The notes beneath the pieces are model-generated. The model ran no database searches. It was not told the origin of the DNA and saw nothing but the letters and a program-made list of their open reading frames with translations. Shown here piece after piece: positions 41,298 to 52,734 of a stretch of 64,000 nucleotides of DNA. Position 1 is the stretch's first letter. The number at the start of each line of letters is the position of its first letter. The stretch lies in contig RPFO01000065.1 in NCBI GenBank assembly GCA_009746045.1, positions 6,568,022 to 6,632,021 of the forward strand, read 5' to 3'. The DNA comes from Mesostigma viride. Taxonomy: Eukaryota > Streptophyta > Mesostigmatophyceae > Mesostigmatales > Mesostigmataceae. The translations under genes were made by a program, and so were the position numbers.

Positions 41298-41800
41298 GAC
41301 CTGAAGTTTTGTGCAATGTCTGAAATGACATGATGATTAACATGGGCGCTTGTTTTCAGCCTCACCTGAGCACATCTTGCATGGGAAACTGCAAGAAATG
41401 TGGCGGAAATGCAAAAAACGCACATTTTTGCTCACATTTGCTAGCGAGCTGTCAATGAATGAAGTACAACAGACCTGGATTTTTGTGCAATGTCTACAAT
41501 GATGATATTTAATATGCTTGCAAGTTTCCAGCCCCAACTGAGCACATCTTGTATGAAAACTGTCATGAAATGTGTGAAAAAAACGCGAAAAACGCGCATT
41601 TTTGCTAGCATTTGGTGGCATTTTGTTACCAAATACAGTACGATGGACCTGATTTTTTGTGCCATGTCTACATTTATGGTGTGTAACGTGATTGCAAATT
41701 TCCAGCCTCGACTGAACACATCTTCCATGGAAACTGCTATGAGATGTGGTGAAACGGTGCGTTTTTGCTAGCATTTGGTGGCAGTTTGTCACCAAATGAG
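41298..41800. repeat. Three diverged tandem copies of a ~174-bp unit
   Basis: Units start near 41298, 41471 and 41646. Each has CCTG..TTTTTTGTGC.ATGTCT, then TTTCCAGCC..ACTGA.CACATCTT, then an A-rich stretch and TTTTTGCTAGCATTTG. This spacing suggests a small satellite-like triplication. Confidence 0.85.
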
Positions 41801-42089
41801 GTCAGATGACCATGGGACATGGTGCACAGTTGGTAGACATGAGCATAAGCCTACATGCAAACAGCCAGGTCAGGAGCTCTTTATTTGCATATCAAATGGT
41901 ATTTGTTTGTATTAAAATCTGGAAAGTTGCTAAAAATAGACATGCCAAAAATAGACCAGCCTATGTCGGAAAATTCTGGAAAGTCAAATTCCTTTTACTG
42001 GTGTCATGGACATGCTGCCTACCAATATCTAGCATGTTTGGACTCAATTTGCTCCTTGTAGGGCTTATAAGGGCATTTTTTGGCACTTT

Positions 42090-42366
42090 CATACCGTTGT
42101 GCTCTCTCTCCCGTCTTTGGACTGTCATGCAGGACAAGACGCGGTGGAAGAAGATTGTCAAGGCGCACACGCCCGACCCGGTGGGCAAGCCACCTCCCCC
42201 CAAGCGGAGGCGGCGTTTTGATGAGTAGTGTAGTCAGGATTTTCTAGATAGCTTAGAGTTAGTATAGTTCGATCACGCGGCTTCCTCCACCCCACCCATC
42301 ATGGAATATGTGCTACATGACCTCCCCACGGAGGCATCATTATAATTTAATTTTTTTTTTTTTTTA
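42090..42366 (+). mobile_element. LINE 3' end (AAATT-tail subfamily)
   Basis: The plus-strand ORF end encodes AHTPDPVGKPPPPKRRRRF before the TAG at 42226. The conserved 3'UTR, stem-loop at 42315-42338 (CCTCC-CCAC-GGAGG) and AATTTAATTTTT tail follow. Sequence identity to 52740-52990 in the opposite orientation is high. Confidence 0.85.
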
Positions 42367-42939
42367 TGGGGATATAATATAGCACACAACCTTGCCACAC
42401 CCTGTGGTGAAGCGGGAATGGTGGGGTGGTGCCTTCCGCAGTCAGCACTACTGCCTGTGAGCCCTCATACAGCCGCCGAATGGCAGCAATACACCCTCCG
42501 CATTGGTAGTTTTAATTCAGTTCAGCCAAAAGGCCCTTCGGAATTAGACATTAGCGTTTTATTGGTTGAAAGTGCTACTGTACCCGCCCAATTAATTAAT
42601 TATTAGTTTGTTTGTTTGGTTACCGAACAACCGTTGAACTGGCTGCGAAATTTAATAATTCTTTGTTTGTTGACTTTGTTCTGTATAACCCAGCCGGATG
42701 CACTGCTCTTACGGCTAGGAAAAGCACATTGTTCAGCCAGAAATCATATTTCTTTGTTTGTTAGCGAGAAAGCTGCACACGTGACAGTAAAATAATATTT
42801 ATTTACACTTTCTTTGTTTGTTTGGTAGCTTCAAAAACTACAGTTCACTACACTCGGGAATTAGTTAATTAAAATTCTTTTGTTTTATTTATCGTTTGCA
42901 GCTGGCCGGCGCCCAGCCTCATAATTATTTAGTAAACTT
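42367..42939. other. AT-rich segment with TTTG repeats
   Basis: TTTGTTTGTTTG runs appear at about 42606, 42663 and 42818, with TTAATTAATTAAT at 42590. No gene was seen. Confidence 0.5.
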
Positions 42940-43300
42940 ACCAATGCGGAGGGTGTAAACGCTGGTGGCACCCGATCCACAGCTAGGATGGCCCAAAGAG
43001 CCTCCCAGAGGACCGTGTCAAATGAATGCCTTGATATAGTCAACAAAAATGAAGACGGCAACGGCAAACTGTCAGGGGGAAGGCGACGCACCTCCTCCAT
43101 CAAACGGCGCGTGACAAACTGAACACAGCCATGACAGTGTTACGACCACGACGGAAACCCATCTGAGACTCGCCCAAGTGTGGGTCCAGCGCGGCGGCGC
43201 GGAGCCTGTGCAGCATCATGCGCATGAACTGAGACCTTCAGCGCGGCCGCGCTCTGGAGGCAGACACCCCGGTAGTTACCGGGGTCAGCAGCAGAACCCT
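42940..43300 (-). mobile_element. LINE reverse transcriptase palm fragment
   Basis: The minus strand reads, with frameshifts, NYRGVC-like, LGESQMGFRRGRNTVMAVF, MEEVRRL and AFDT/SFDTVLWEALWAIL, paralogous to the domain at 48610-48870. Truncated on both sides. Confidence 0.7.
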
Positions 43301-43474
43301 TCTTCTACATCATGACATATATATTCTCATAATCCCGCCTCTATCTGAGCCCCACGCCTTTATCAGGGGGCGCCAGTGGACCGACCATGGCCGGCGGTGA
43401 AGTTAATTGGCCCCCAGTGATGAAATCAGACATGTAGCTTGCGATGCCTTGCATGCCGTGCCAGACGGATCAGG

Positions 43475-43720
43475 CCTAGGCTAAGGTTAATTAATTAAGG
43501 TTAGGTAAGGTTAATTAACGGTTTGTAATACATTCTTAGCTACAACCTGCAGGTGGGCGGGGGGATGTAAACCGCCACCAGTATACTCTGGGTGCACAAG
43601 GTGCCATTGCAACACCATGATGCACACCAAGGAGACAACCAGCGCAGGCACTAGATCGGATGATGCCTATCATCAGAGCTCAAACTGACTAGGCCTGGCA
43701 TGGGGTGGACGCAAAGGTCC
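43475..43720 (-). mobile_element. Non-autonomous element related to copy A, lacking the hairpin
   Basis: It shares GGGGGGATGTAAACCGCC, CTCTGGGTGCACAAGG and TGGCATGGGGTGGA with 18067-18470. At the tail side the stem-loop is replaced by TTAATTAA/GGTTAGG repeats. The GGAGACAACCAGCGCAGG motif is inserted in its body (43631-43648). Confidence 0.6.
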
Positions 43721-44749
43721 CCGCTAGTGCCCCCTCTCGTTACAACTGAGTTTTCCAACCAGGGACTGAATATTTATTTCCATAAGGTACAAAGGCTCTC
43801 AACATGGTAAACCATATTTTCCAGATAAATAGGTGTACGTTTATTCCAAATATATCGGCAATAGTTAATCCCTGCTAACATGGTAAACCATATGAACGTG
43901 TACCCTACCTTACATAACATTAGTTAGTTGTCTCACTTCATGATAAGAAGCAAATGTTCTACCACAGACAAATACATTTTAGTACGAGGAACCACAGTAA
44001 GCGGAACCACAGACAAATACATTTTAGTACGATACTACCATGTAGTGTCCATTAACCATTTCATCGCTGATTTCAACACAAGATTGTGATCGTAACCGTT
44101 TTTGCCGTATGCATGATCCCGCGTCACTGCATGACCGTACCTCGTGAACTCTGTCACGTTGTCGTTAACGGTTTACGGTACTAGCCGAATAATGTGGAAG
44201 TTCCGCTACGCCGGATGGATACAAGCTGTGGCATGCAGAAACGCCGTAATTTTCCCTACATGTAAGGGCCATAATCTTTGTTTCTTTGTCTGTTTGTGAT
44301 GGCATGCTGTTCAGTGTCCTGGCCCTCGGCCGTTTCCAAATCTCTGCTGCCCATGCAGGGCCCATGTGCGGCGGGGGCAACAACAACAACAAGGGCAATC
44401 AGAAGGCTCCGCATTCGCAGGGATAAGTTCAGTTCAGTTGTTTCACACGCCGCACATGGGCCGCAGAGAGTCTGTAGGAGCGCAGGGATAAGTAAGGGTC
44501 CAAGGAGTTGATACCCGGGAAGTTGTGGCGCAGAAAATATTGCGGACAGCGAAAAAGCGATTCACGATTGGGATAATGGAAGCCACTGCGATTTCCTTAC
44601 CTGCCCAAAATTCGCAGATCCCGGAATTTTTATTATGATGAATACATGCTTGATGAAAATGACAAGCTATTGTTGCCGAAGGTTTATTTAGAAAACCACT
44701 TTTTGTTTGCAACTGGTTAGATAGCTTCACACCAGGACGGACTCTAACT
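43721..44749. other. Intergenic upstream of the TPR-like gene
   Basis: It holds a repeat block (about 43790-43885: ATAGGTGTACGTTTATTCC, AGTTAATCCCTGCTAA) also present at 56827-56890, and a 27-bp direct repeat containing ACAAATACATTTTAGTACGA at 43971 and 44007. The promoter of the gene at 44750 should lie at the right end. Confidence 0.5.
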
Positions 44750-47600
44750 ATGACGAGAGGCAAAGAACGCGCCGAGCTGGCGCACGAGGTATGTTGTCGC
44801 TTAGCTACGTTTCATAGCGCAGCCGGTGAGGGCTCCATTCACTCGACAAGCTGATTGCTTTCCTTGGCTGGTTCTTTTTTCCCCGTGGATGCCCTTGCGT
44901 CTGCATCATATGCAGATGCGCGTAGAGCTTGCAGCGTGCCTGCGAGAAAAGAGATACCATGATGGTCTTATCCAGGTTGAAAAAGGTGCGCCCTGCTAGT
45001 GTTTTGTTAGCGGAACAATCTGCGAGTTGCTTGCTAGCAAGTCAACTTTTATTATGTCGCTGGATACTGGATGCACCATTTACGATGAGTCACTGCAAAG
45101 GGGCCGTTCACTCCCTTAGTGATACTTCAGTCGGGCATACCACTTTATGTAGATACCCACTCCTGCATACCTCTTAATATAGCTTTAGATGATTGTCATG
45201 TGTGGTTAATGGACTGCGGCGGTTGAATATTCGAGAATTCTCGCCATCCAACTGCCTGTCATCTGATCATGTAGGAATTCAGGACGTCATGTGACACTAG
45301 CTTTATCTGTTTCATGCAGTTTTATCAAACGAGCTTTGAGGGAAATTACTAGCGACTTTATGGAGCCGTACCCGCAATTATACTATGTCCTTGTACCCGC
45401 AATTGTATTACTTAAGGAAACAAGGTCGGAATGATACCCCATTTCAGCATGCACTTCATGCACAAGACGTTTTATGCAGTTCTATCAAACAAGCTTTGAG
45501 GGACATTATTGGTTAATTTTTTGAATAAGCCGTACCCGCAATCATAATACTTTATTGTATCGTAATCCTTGCACCCGCAAATTATGTCATACTTCAGGGA
45601 ACAGGGTCGGTTTTTAGATTCCATTTTGGCATTGCACCGTTTTACGTACTTGTACTCATCTATATGTGCCCTCACTACTCAGTCAGAGCACCCCGCCAAG
45701 GTTGCATGCGTTAAAGCTGTACTATGAATTTGACAGACTCGCACACATCATGCGTCGTGGACTACGGTCATGAGTATTTGCAGCATTTCTGTTTTTTCTA
45801 GCCAGTTATCAGGCATATGTCTCCATCAACGGAATGTGTGATGCTTGCATGTGAAGCACTGAAGTGTGTAGCCGTGGTGTGCTTCGGGGTGGCATCTACT
45901 CCTTCCATGTCACTAGCCCGGTCGTATCAAGGGTTCTTGCATTCCCGGGCAGATTCAGTTTCCGCACGGCCTTGATTGTAGTTGATGTTGTTAATGCCTC
46001 ATGTACCCCGGCGCTCCCTGCCTCATCCTCGGAAGGCCTTGCCTCCAGGTCTTTCTTGTCCCTCAGTCCGTCTGCCCCTGTCGTTCACACGATGGCATGC
46101 GCGTCTGCAGTACTTCTAAGGCAGCACTGTTCAAGAGTCGTGCTGTAGGGCACGAGATGTGACAGTTGTCAGTAGCATCAAGGTTAGGATGTACCCTCGG
46201 TGAACAGATGAATGGGCTGGCCTTAGGATAGCGCTATAGCAGGATCGTGCAAGCGAGGATAGCGGGTTCAGCAGGATCTCAGAACGTGGGATACTTACAA
46301 AGTTAAGCTGGCAGTTAGTAATTGTTTGGAAACAATCAACATATTGAAAGTGCCTGCATGTGTTGTTGTGCCCTCGACGGGACCCTCTATACACACAGAC
46401 ACTCTGGAATACATCATTCTGTAGTGACCACACACACGCACATTCACTCACTCATTCTCTCACAACTCTGCTTTTCCTCCCACCTCACCCTCTTGTATCC
46501 TCCCCCCCCGGCAGTGCTGCTGCTCCAGCCGACCAACGAACAGGCGCGGGAGATCCGCGACCTGCTCAAGGAGAAGCTCGAACTCGGTACGAGGGGATTT
46601 GATGGGTGGAAAAAGTTGGTAGGCAGGGGGTGGGTAATGGAACTAGGCAGGGCTGTGTTCACCTCTTCTGGTCAATGCAAAGCGATGTCCTCATCTGTCG
46701 GTCTGCTCAGCATTCCGTTCTAAAGTCAACTTATCTTTTAACTCCTAGTCTCGGGTGATGCCCGATATCTGTTTTAGTAATGGTGTTCCGTCCCTGTTCT
46801 CATTCCTCATCCCTGATCCTGTTTTATGCAAACGTGTTCCTGATTCTCAAACGTTTATTTGTAGGACAACGCTGCTTGTCTACTATTCAATTTTTAAGTA
46901 CTAGACCCGTTCTGTAAGTTGAAGGTTGAAAAAAAAAAAAAAAAGAAGTGGTCCTTAAACTATACGAAGCGGAACGGCGGCCCACTGCCCCCTAAGCTCG
47001 CCGGCTTCAACCTGTGATCTGGACTTGTTTAGTGTTTCCAGGTGTAGTTTGGGGTGGGGAGGAGAAGTTGTATGTGGGGACATGAAGCAAACACCCCCCC
47101 CCCCCCTGGCCCGGTTGCAAAACGGGCCTAGAAACTGGTTACTAGTATTGCCATGGGGATGTGATCAGGTACAGGGACTGTCTCTGGGTGAAGCCGACTG
47201 CTCAGTTCAGTTGATCTCATTTCGTTAATTACCCACGCCTGATGCATCGGCAGGAATTCTTGCAACCCATGCCAACTGTTTGCTCTGCGCTCACCCTCAC
47301 GTGACGAGTGTGTCCCATCGCGATTTGCCACTTGTCAACGCAGCGGAGATCGAGAGTGATTCCGACTCGTCCCTTGGGACGAATGATCTGGATGATGGCG
47401 AGGGCGAGGGCGGGGAAGATGATGCTGGAAACACTGTCGATGACGACTATGATGATGAGGATGATGACGATGATGAGGATGATGACGATGACGATGAGGA
47501 GGAGGGACAAGGGGCGGTGAGCGACGGGGGCGTCCTGAGTCCTGTATCTGGCACCAGGAAGCCTGTGCTTCCCAGCCATCCTATTTCCTCCACCGGGTAG
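44750..47600 (+). CDS. Small TPR-like protein with acidic tail
   Basis: Four exons fit in phase: 44750-44788 (MTRGKERAELAHE, donor GAG|GTATGT), 44916-44985 (ends phase 1), 46515-46586 (phase 1 to phase 1) and 47254-47600 (to TAG), giving 175 residues. Residues 14-60 form a helix-turn-helix pattern of a tetratricopeptide repeat: ACLREKRYHDGLIQVEKVLL, then LQPTNEQAREIRDLLKEKL. A short Cys-bearing linker (LATHANCLLCAHPH) leads to a tail of almost pure Asp/Glu (about residues 100-140) encoded by GAT/GAC/GAG repeats. The single TPR pair recalls small adaptor proteins, including Fis1-type ones, but no transmembrane tail is present, so no function is assigned. A consensus donor (GCG|GTGAGC) at 47516 could extend the gene to a further exon. 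Other small exons in the 1.5-kb intron 2 cannot be excluded. Confidence 0.65.
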
Positions 47601-48154
47601 GCAGGGGATGGAGTTTGCGGCTGCCGGAGTTGATGGCGGTACTGTACTAATATTTGGGAAGGGTGGTCTTTCTGGGTCATCTCTTGATTAGAGCTTGATA
47701 ATTTGATGGGACACAGGCCCAAGGGCTCCCTTGGATTTTCCTTTGTTGTTCAAAAAACATGCTTTGCGGTTGGTTGGTGTGTGGTATGCGCGGTAGGTAT
47801 CTCTGCTGCCTCCTGTTGTGGCTGGCAGCATCTGGGCTGATACCCTACGTCAGATGGATGGTCATGCCATTCAAGGTGGTTGGGATGATCATTGTTTCTT
47901 GCTGTACTATGGATTATACGATTGTAGGTCAAGTATAGGTGATGCACTTTGAAGGCCCTAACTTTGGATGATAGTGCTTGCTTGCACGGGTCTGAGTACC
48001 GGGCAGGTATCCAAGACTTTTTTCTAGCGCTTATCTCTAGTGCATATCAAGTGAGGCAGCACGATGTTGAATATGCACCTGCGATTTGATAAATATCAAT
48101 TAGTTCTATCCAACGAGATCGACAACAGATCAGCGTATTTTATTCAATTAAATT
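47601..48154. other. 3' flank of the TPR-like gene
   Basis: No gene or repeat family was recognised. Confidence 0.4.
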
Positions 48155-48268
48155 TTAATTAATTAACACGTAGTTTATTCGCTCGAGGTCAACCCTTGAT
48201 TTCCTGAAGTAATTAATTAAACTCGTGCTTAATAATTGAACTCGTGCTCCCGTTGGGGAGTCACGGAG
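48155..48268 (-). mobile_element. LINE 3' terminus, CTCGTG subfamily (truncated)
   Basis: Stem-loop at 48241-48268 (CTCGTG/CACGGAG outer, CTCCC/GGGAG inner, GTTG loop) followed on the minus strand by AATTAATTAA-rich tail sequence that includes a second ACTCGTGCT half-copy. Only the end of the element is present. Confidence 0.7.
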
Positions 48269-48293
48269 CTCCGAATTAGTGCTTATCCCTGTA

Positions 48294-48360
48294 TGTCAAG
48301 GAGACAAGGTCAGCTAGCGCAGGCCAGAAATCGGGAGAATCCGGACCATGGTAGCTCGCA
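48294..48360 (+). repeat. Dispersed SINE-like repeat, copy 3 (partial)
   Basis: CAAGGAGACAAGG, GCGCAGGCCAGAAATCGGGA and CCGGACCATGGTAGCTCG match 36300-36388. It abuts a local triplication of GGTAGCGC-type units leading into the LINE. Confidence 0.6.
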
Positions 48361-48379
48361 TACCGGGCGCATGGTAGCG

Positions 48380-50230
48380 CAATCCGGGCCCATGGTAGCG
48401 CCTGCGTTATGACGCAGCCACCGGCTCCGACGAGATTCCTGCCGCAGTTGTGAAACTTGCAGCCGAATTCGAGGACACTGGTGTTATGCTGCTCTTCCGG
48501 GACATCTGCAACCGCCTTCTGCTGTCGTCGCAACCACCTCCAGCGGCCTGGCAACACAGTTTTCGCACGATGCTGTACAAGAACAAGGGGTCGCCAGCCG
48601 ACCCCGGCAACTACAGCTAAGGGGTGTGCATTCAAAGTGCCCCCCTCAAGCTTCTTATGCGGCTCGTCCTGAACCGCCTGCGCACGGCCCTGGACGGTCA
48701 CCTCGGCGAGACTCAGCACGGCTTCCTTTCAGGTCGCAACACAGTACATGCGCTCTTCGCTACTCGCCGACTGGTGGAGGAACTGCAACGCCTTCAGCCT
48801 GGTGAGTCCCCTTTGCACCTTGTGCTGGTGGACTTCATCAAAGCCTTCGATTCGGTTTTCTGGCCTGATGTTTGGGACATCCTCGAGCTGTTCCGGATCC
48901 CCCGCCCCCTTATTGCTGTCATCCGCAACCTGTATGAAGGGTCCACCACTTCGGTACGCACTTCTTACGGGACCACGCCACCATGCCCTTTACAGAAGGG
49001 AGTGTGGCAGGGCTGCGTGCTGTCGCCCTACCTGTTCATTATTGTGGTCGAATACGTAATGATTCAGGCGCGCAAGCGATTTGCCCGCATCGTGGGTAGG
49101 GAACCAGGGGTGCAGGTTGCTATTTGCTAACAAATTCTGGCATGGCGGAGCGGACACGGAGATTCGGCTGGCAGACATCATCTACGCAGACGACACCACC
49201 CTCTTCGAGGACACTGGGCACGTGCAGACATGGCTTGACTGCCTGGCTATCGAGGCCCGCGCAGTTGGGCTTGAGGTCAGCAGGAAGACAGAAGCCCTGG
49301 CGGTTGGGCTCACCCACTCACCGCCACCCCTCTATCTCCTCGACGGCTCTCAAGTCCTGTACCGGGACCGCGTCAAGCTGCTGGGCAGCCTGCTCCCCAG
49401 CTGCGAGGTTGATGTGGACCATCGCATCTCCCTCGCCTGGCACGCTTTACGCCAGTACCGGGCCCTGTGGCGCAAGCCCCTGGGCAAGATCGAGAAACAG
49501 GACCTGTTCAAGGTCCTCGTCCTTCCTGTTCTCACGTAAGGGGCCGAGACGTGGACCCTCACCGCCGACCTGGCCCGCGCGCAAGCTGGACGGCGCGGTC
49601 ACCAACATGCTGCGTTCCATTTTCAGAGTAGGATATGCTGCTCATGTCCGCAATGAGGACCTGTACCAGGGCATGCCATATATAACCAGCAGTCCATTAA
49701 GCAGCGGCACCTGCAGCTACTTAGGCCGGGCACCTAGCTCGCACTAACCAGGTAGACACCTCACGTGGCCCCCCCGCGGCAGGACTGGCAGGTCAGCGCC
49801 CAGCTCAGCCTGGCCGGCACCTCCTGACGTGGGCCGGGCCCCCTGATGTTAGACGCCGCAAGGCCCGCACCTTCAAAGAACAGCTAGTAGAGGACATGGG
49901 GGGCCTAGCCCTCTCCGTGATTTGGAAGAAGATGATGGACAAGGCCAAGTGGGCCCAGGTCATAGAGGACAACGAGCCCCCCCCTGTGGGGAAGCGCCCG
50001 CGTGTGCAAACCCACGGGAGGCATGCCAGACAGCTCCCCTAGGGTGCAGCGTGATGCTGTTTAGATAGACGTGGTAGTCATGCTGTTAGATAGTGGTAGT
50101 AGGTAGCTGACATAGATAGATTAGACCGGTAGGACTGTTTGCACGGGCCATCCATCCACCCATCGGGGGTAAATGTTAATGCTCCGTGACTCCCCAACGG
50201 GAGCACGAGTCTAATCAATTAATTGATTAA
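48380..50230 (+). pseudogene. LINE, CTCGTG subfamily: reverse transcriptase with stops and frameshifts
   Basis: It encodes a non-LTR reverse transcriptase: NYS-stop-GVCIQS (48609-48635), LGETQHGFLSGRNTVHALF, LVDFIKAFDSVFW, KGVWQGCVLSPYLFIIVVEY, then YADDTTLFED in a shifted frame. A C-terminal region follows (LT-stop-GAETWTLT, DLYQGMPYITS) and an end with PPPVGKRPRV before a stop near 50039. Defects: a 3-bp insertion making TAA at 48618, a frameshift near 49130 and a TAC-to-TAA-type nonsense codon at about 49538. The 3'UTR ends in the stem-loop 50182-50209 and a TTAATTGATTAA tail. The endonuclease part is absent, consistent with 5' truncation. Not functional as read. Confidence 0.85.
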
Positions 50231-51947
50231 CTCGTCGTCTGTCCCTGGTCCTAATTTTAGGACTGAGTTCAACTCAGTCCTAATTTTAGGACCTAATTTT
50301 GAGGTTTTGTAGAAAATTCGCCCCAGTCGGAATATTTGGCAGAAAATTTTTCTCAAAATTTATTCAAATACTACTTGAAAAGATCTTTCTTGGACATATT
50401 TTTGGGATTTTTTTGGATTTGGTTTGGGCGGCTAACCGTACGGTGAAAGTACAGGTGGTAAGGGTACATTTTCACGCAAAACGTGAGTTCCGGAAATGCA
50501 CGACCTAGCCATGGCGGCTTGCGCCCATGCATGCAGTTTACGTTTTCGGACGATTTTGCGGGCCAAACCCAGGAAATAGATTTTTTATGTCCTAAAGATG
50601 ATACAAGTGAATTTTAACCTCGCGGGGATGCGATTTACTGGGTGTCGGCACTGTTCTTGCTGGAAAAATCTGCGATTAGGCAGGTCGACGGAATGGATTA
50701 CTACAATTGATTCCCGGATCAAATCGAAGGGTTTATAGGTTTCTTTATACCTTTTATCATGTATTGTCGTAGATTAAGTCTAGTGGCAGTAAAGATTTGA
50801 TGATTTCGACCACTCTGTCACGTCATGGTTTGTGTGCCGCAAAGTGCCACTTTTGCAGGCACCGCCTGGGCCAAGGTAACGCCAGCCGTGCCAGGTAAAG
50901 CTGGAATATCGCTGCTTCATCGTTTCTTGGTATTCTTACATGAGTTTAAGCTTGCGATGCGCTGTCAGTTTTGAGTCTTGCTGCTCTTTCTTGACCGTTG
51001 CCTGCCCCTCTCTAAAACCATCTTTTTAGATGATCTTACCAGGCATTTGCCTTACCGTAGCATGGCTGTACAAGGTTTTAGGTGCTGAATGGGTTAAAAC
51101 ACTTTCATAGATGTTAGTTATTCTCTTGCTATGTTCATACTGCATGATTGTGTGGTCATGGGCTGCGTCAAGGGTACTGTCAAGCTTATACGGGTGAGTG
51201 AAAAATCTTGGTGATAAACCACTGTCATCATGTGCCAGCAGGTATGTTGGCCATGTCATGGCAAGGTAATACAGTTTTATCCATGTCCATTCTTGTAAAG
51301 AACAATTAAATGTGACTAACCTACCCATTATATCGGTGGTTATTACTTATAATACATCCCTTTGTAGCTACGTATCCATACGCATTCCCTACATGTATGC
51401 ATAGGCTTTCACACATACTAAGGTACAATATAACTGCATTATGATGATGCAAGTATGTTTTCCTATTATGCCTGAAGGGAAATGGGCTGATTGACATGGT
51501 TTGTGGCCACGCTACTATGAAGTATGACCGCACTTACATGCTTGCAAATTGCTAGCATGGCCCAGTCCTATGTATAGGACTGGCAGTATTTGGCGTGTTT
51601 CAGGCAGTGCCAGTGGCCAAATTGAGTCCAGTTTTTTGCCACAGGTCAAGAACTATATTGTTTACATGCCTGTATTTTTTTAACATGAATATGGAATTTA
51701 TTCAATTTTTGCCACTCATGCTTCCACACAAAAATGCAAATTCGCCGACGGTGCCATACATCCATGTAATTTTTAGGAGTTTGGGTCAAGTTTTCACTGA
51801 TGTAGTATTTTTGCCAGAAGAGGACATCAAATACTCCATAGACCCACATCTAAGCATCTTTAATGGACCCCCCACCTAGTCACTACACACGGTTGAAAAA
51901 GGTCAACTCAGTCCTATTATTAGGACTGAGTTGGGACAGACGACGAG
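50231..51947. mobile_element. TTAA-flanked DNA element (piggyBac-like ends), non-autonomous
   Basis: 15-bp perfect terminal inverted repeats CTCGTCGTCTGTCCC (50231-50245) and complement (51933-51947) are bordered by TTAA on both sides (50227-50230, 51948-51951). Just inside each end is a near-palindrome built on CAGTCCTAATTTTAGGACTG-type halves (about 50249-50302 and 51904-51932). The 1.7-kb interior is AT-richer than its surroundings and has no transposase; short frames only. A TTAA target duplication is the hallmark of the piggyBac superfamily; the terminal sequence itself is not one I recognise. It sits in the TTAA tail of the LINE ending at 50230, whose tail resumes after 51948. Confidence 0.8.
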
Positions 51948-51981
51948 TTAATTAACTAATTAACTAATTGATTAATTAATT

Positions 51982-52144
51982 AATGGTAGCTCGAGCCTGC
52001 CGTTATCTTGTCCGCGTGTTCGAGTCGTTCAGGAGGATGAAGATGAATGGTGATGGAAATGTGTATCCGTGTGCATTGAAATTATGGCTGGCTTACGTGT
52101 AGAGCGACTAGATGACCTATCTAGACGGTGGGGCCGGAAACAGC
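51982..52144 (+). repeat. Dispersed SINE-like repeat, copy 4
   Basis: Near-identical to 36379-36541 over about 160 bp, including GTTCGAGTC, GATGAAGATGAA, GGCTTACGTGTAGAGCGAC and GGGGCCGGAAACAGC. A 9-bp GATGATGAT difference marks variation in the internal triplet tract. It starts directly after a TTAATTAA tail. Confidence 0.7.
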
Positions 52145-52734
52145 TGTATGTGCACAACAGGAAGAAAGGGCAGAGACCCCAGTCCTCCTTCATGCCAGAG
52201 GCATGCCACAGCTGCAATCAGACACGGTAGACGTCGATCCGGCAAGTTCTGTGGGTGCATGCAATAAGACCCATGTGCATGAGCATCTCATGGCAAGGAG
52301 CGTGGCCGGCAAGTGATCTGATCATAGCCAGGACGTAGCATGGCTGTAAGTAAGTAAGTAAGTACTTGCGTGTCATGCGCAAAGGCATGCCACGGAGTAC
52401 TATGCTAATCTCATTAGAAAAATAATTACACAAAAGTTTAGACAAATATCGTCTGCATCATCCCCCAACCGTTAAGCACTAGATGGGGATCGATGTAATC
52501 CTCATCCGAGCGAACTGTAGTGGCTCTACTGTCATGGCTGTACATGGGCTAAGCTAAGGCTAGGGCTGGTTGGGAGCACGAGTCTAATTAATAAACGAAA
52601 TTAATGGGCTGGTTGTGGACCGTGTGTAAGCAGTGCACGTGACTAGTTATCAAGGAGACACTGAGGTATGGTGGCACAGCGTGGCAAACATTCTAAGCAT
52701 GGCTGCCATGGCGGCAGTGACTACCAATGGATAC
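52145..52734. other. Unassigned, with a half hairpin terminus
   Basis: GGGAGCACGAGTCTAATTAAT at 52575-52595 is the terminal half of a CTCGTG-subfamily LINE end (written here across two parts of the hairpin and tail). A GTAA tetranucleotide run is at about 52347-52364. No gene. Confidence 0.45.

Noticed and set aside
48624-49539. Functional reverse transcriptase gene
   Set aside because: A stop in the NYRGV motif, a frameshift near 49130 and a stop in the LTYGAE motif show a dead copy.
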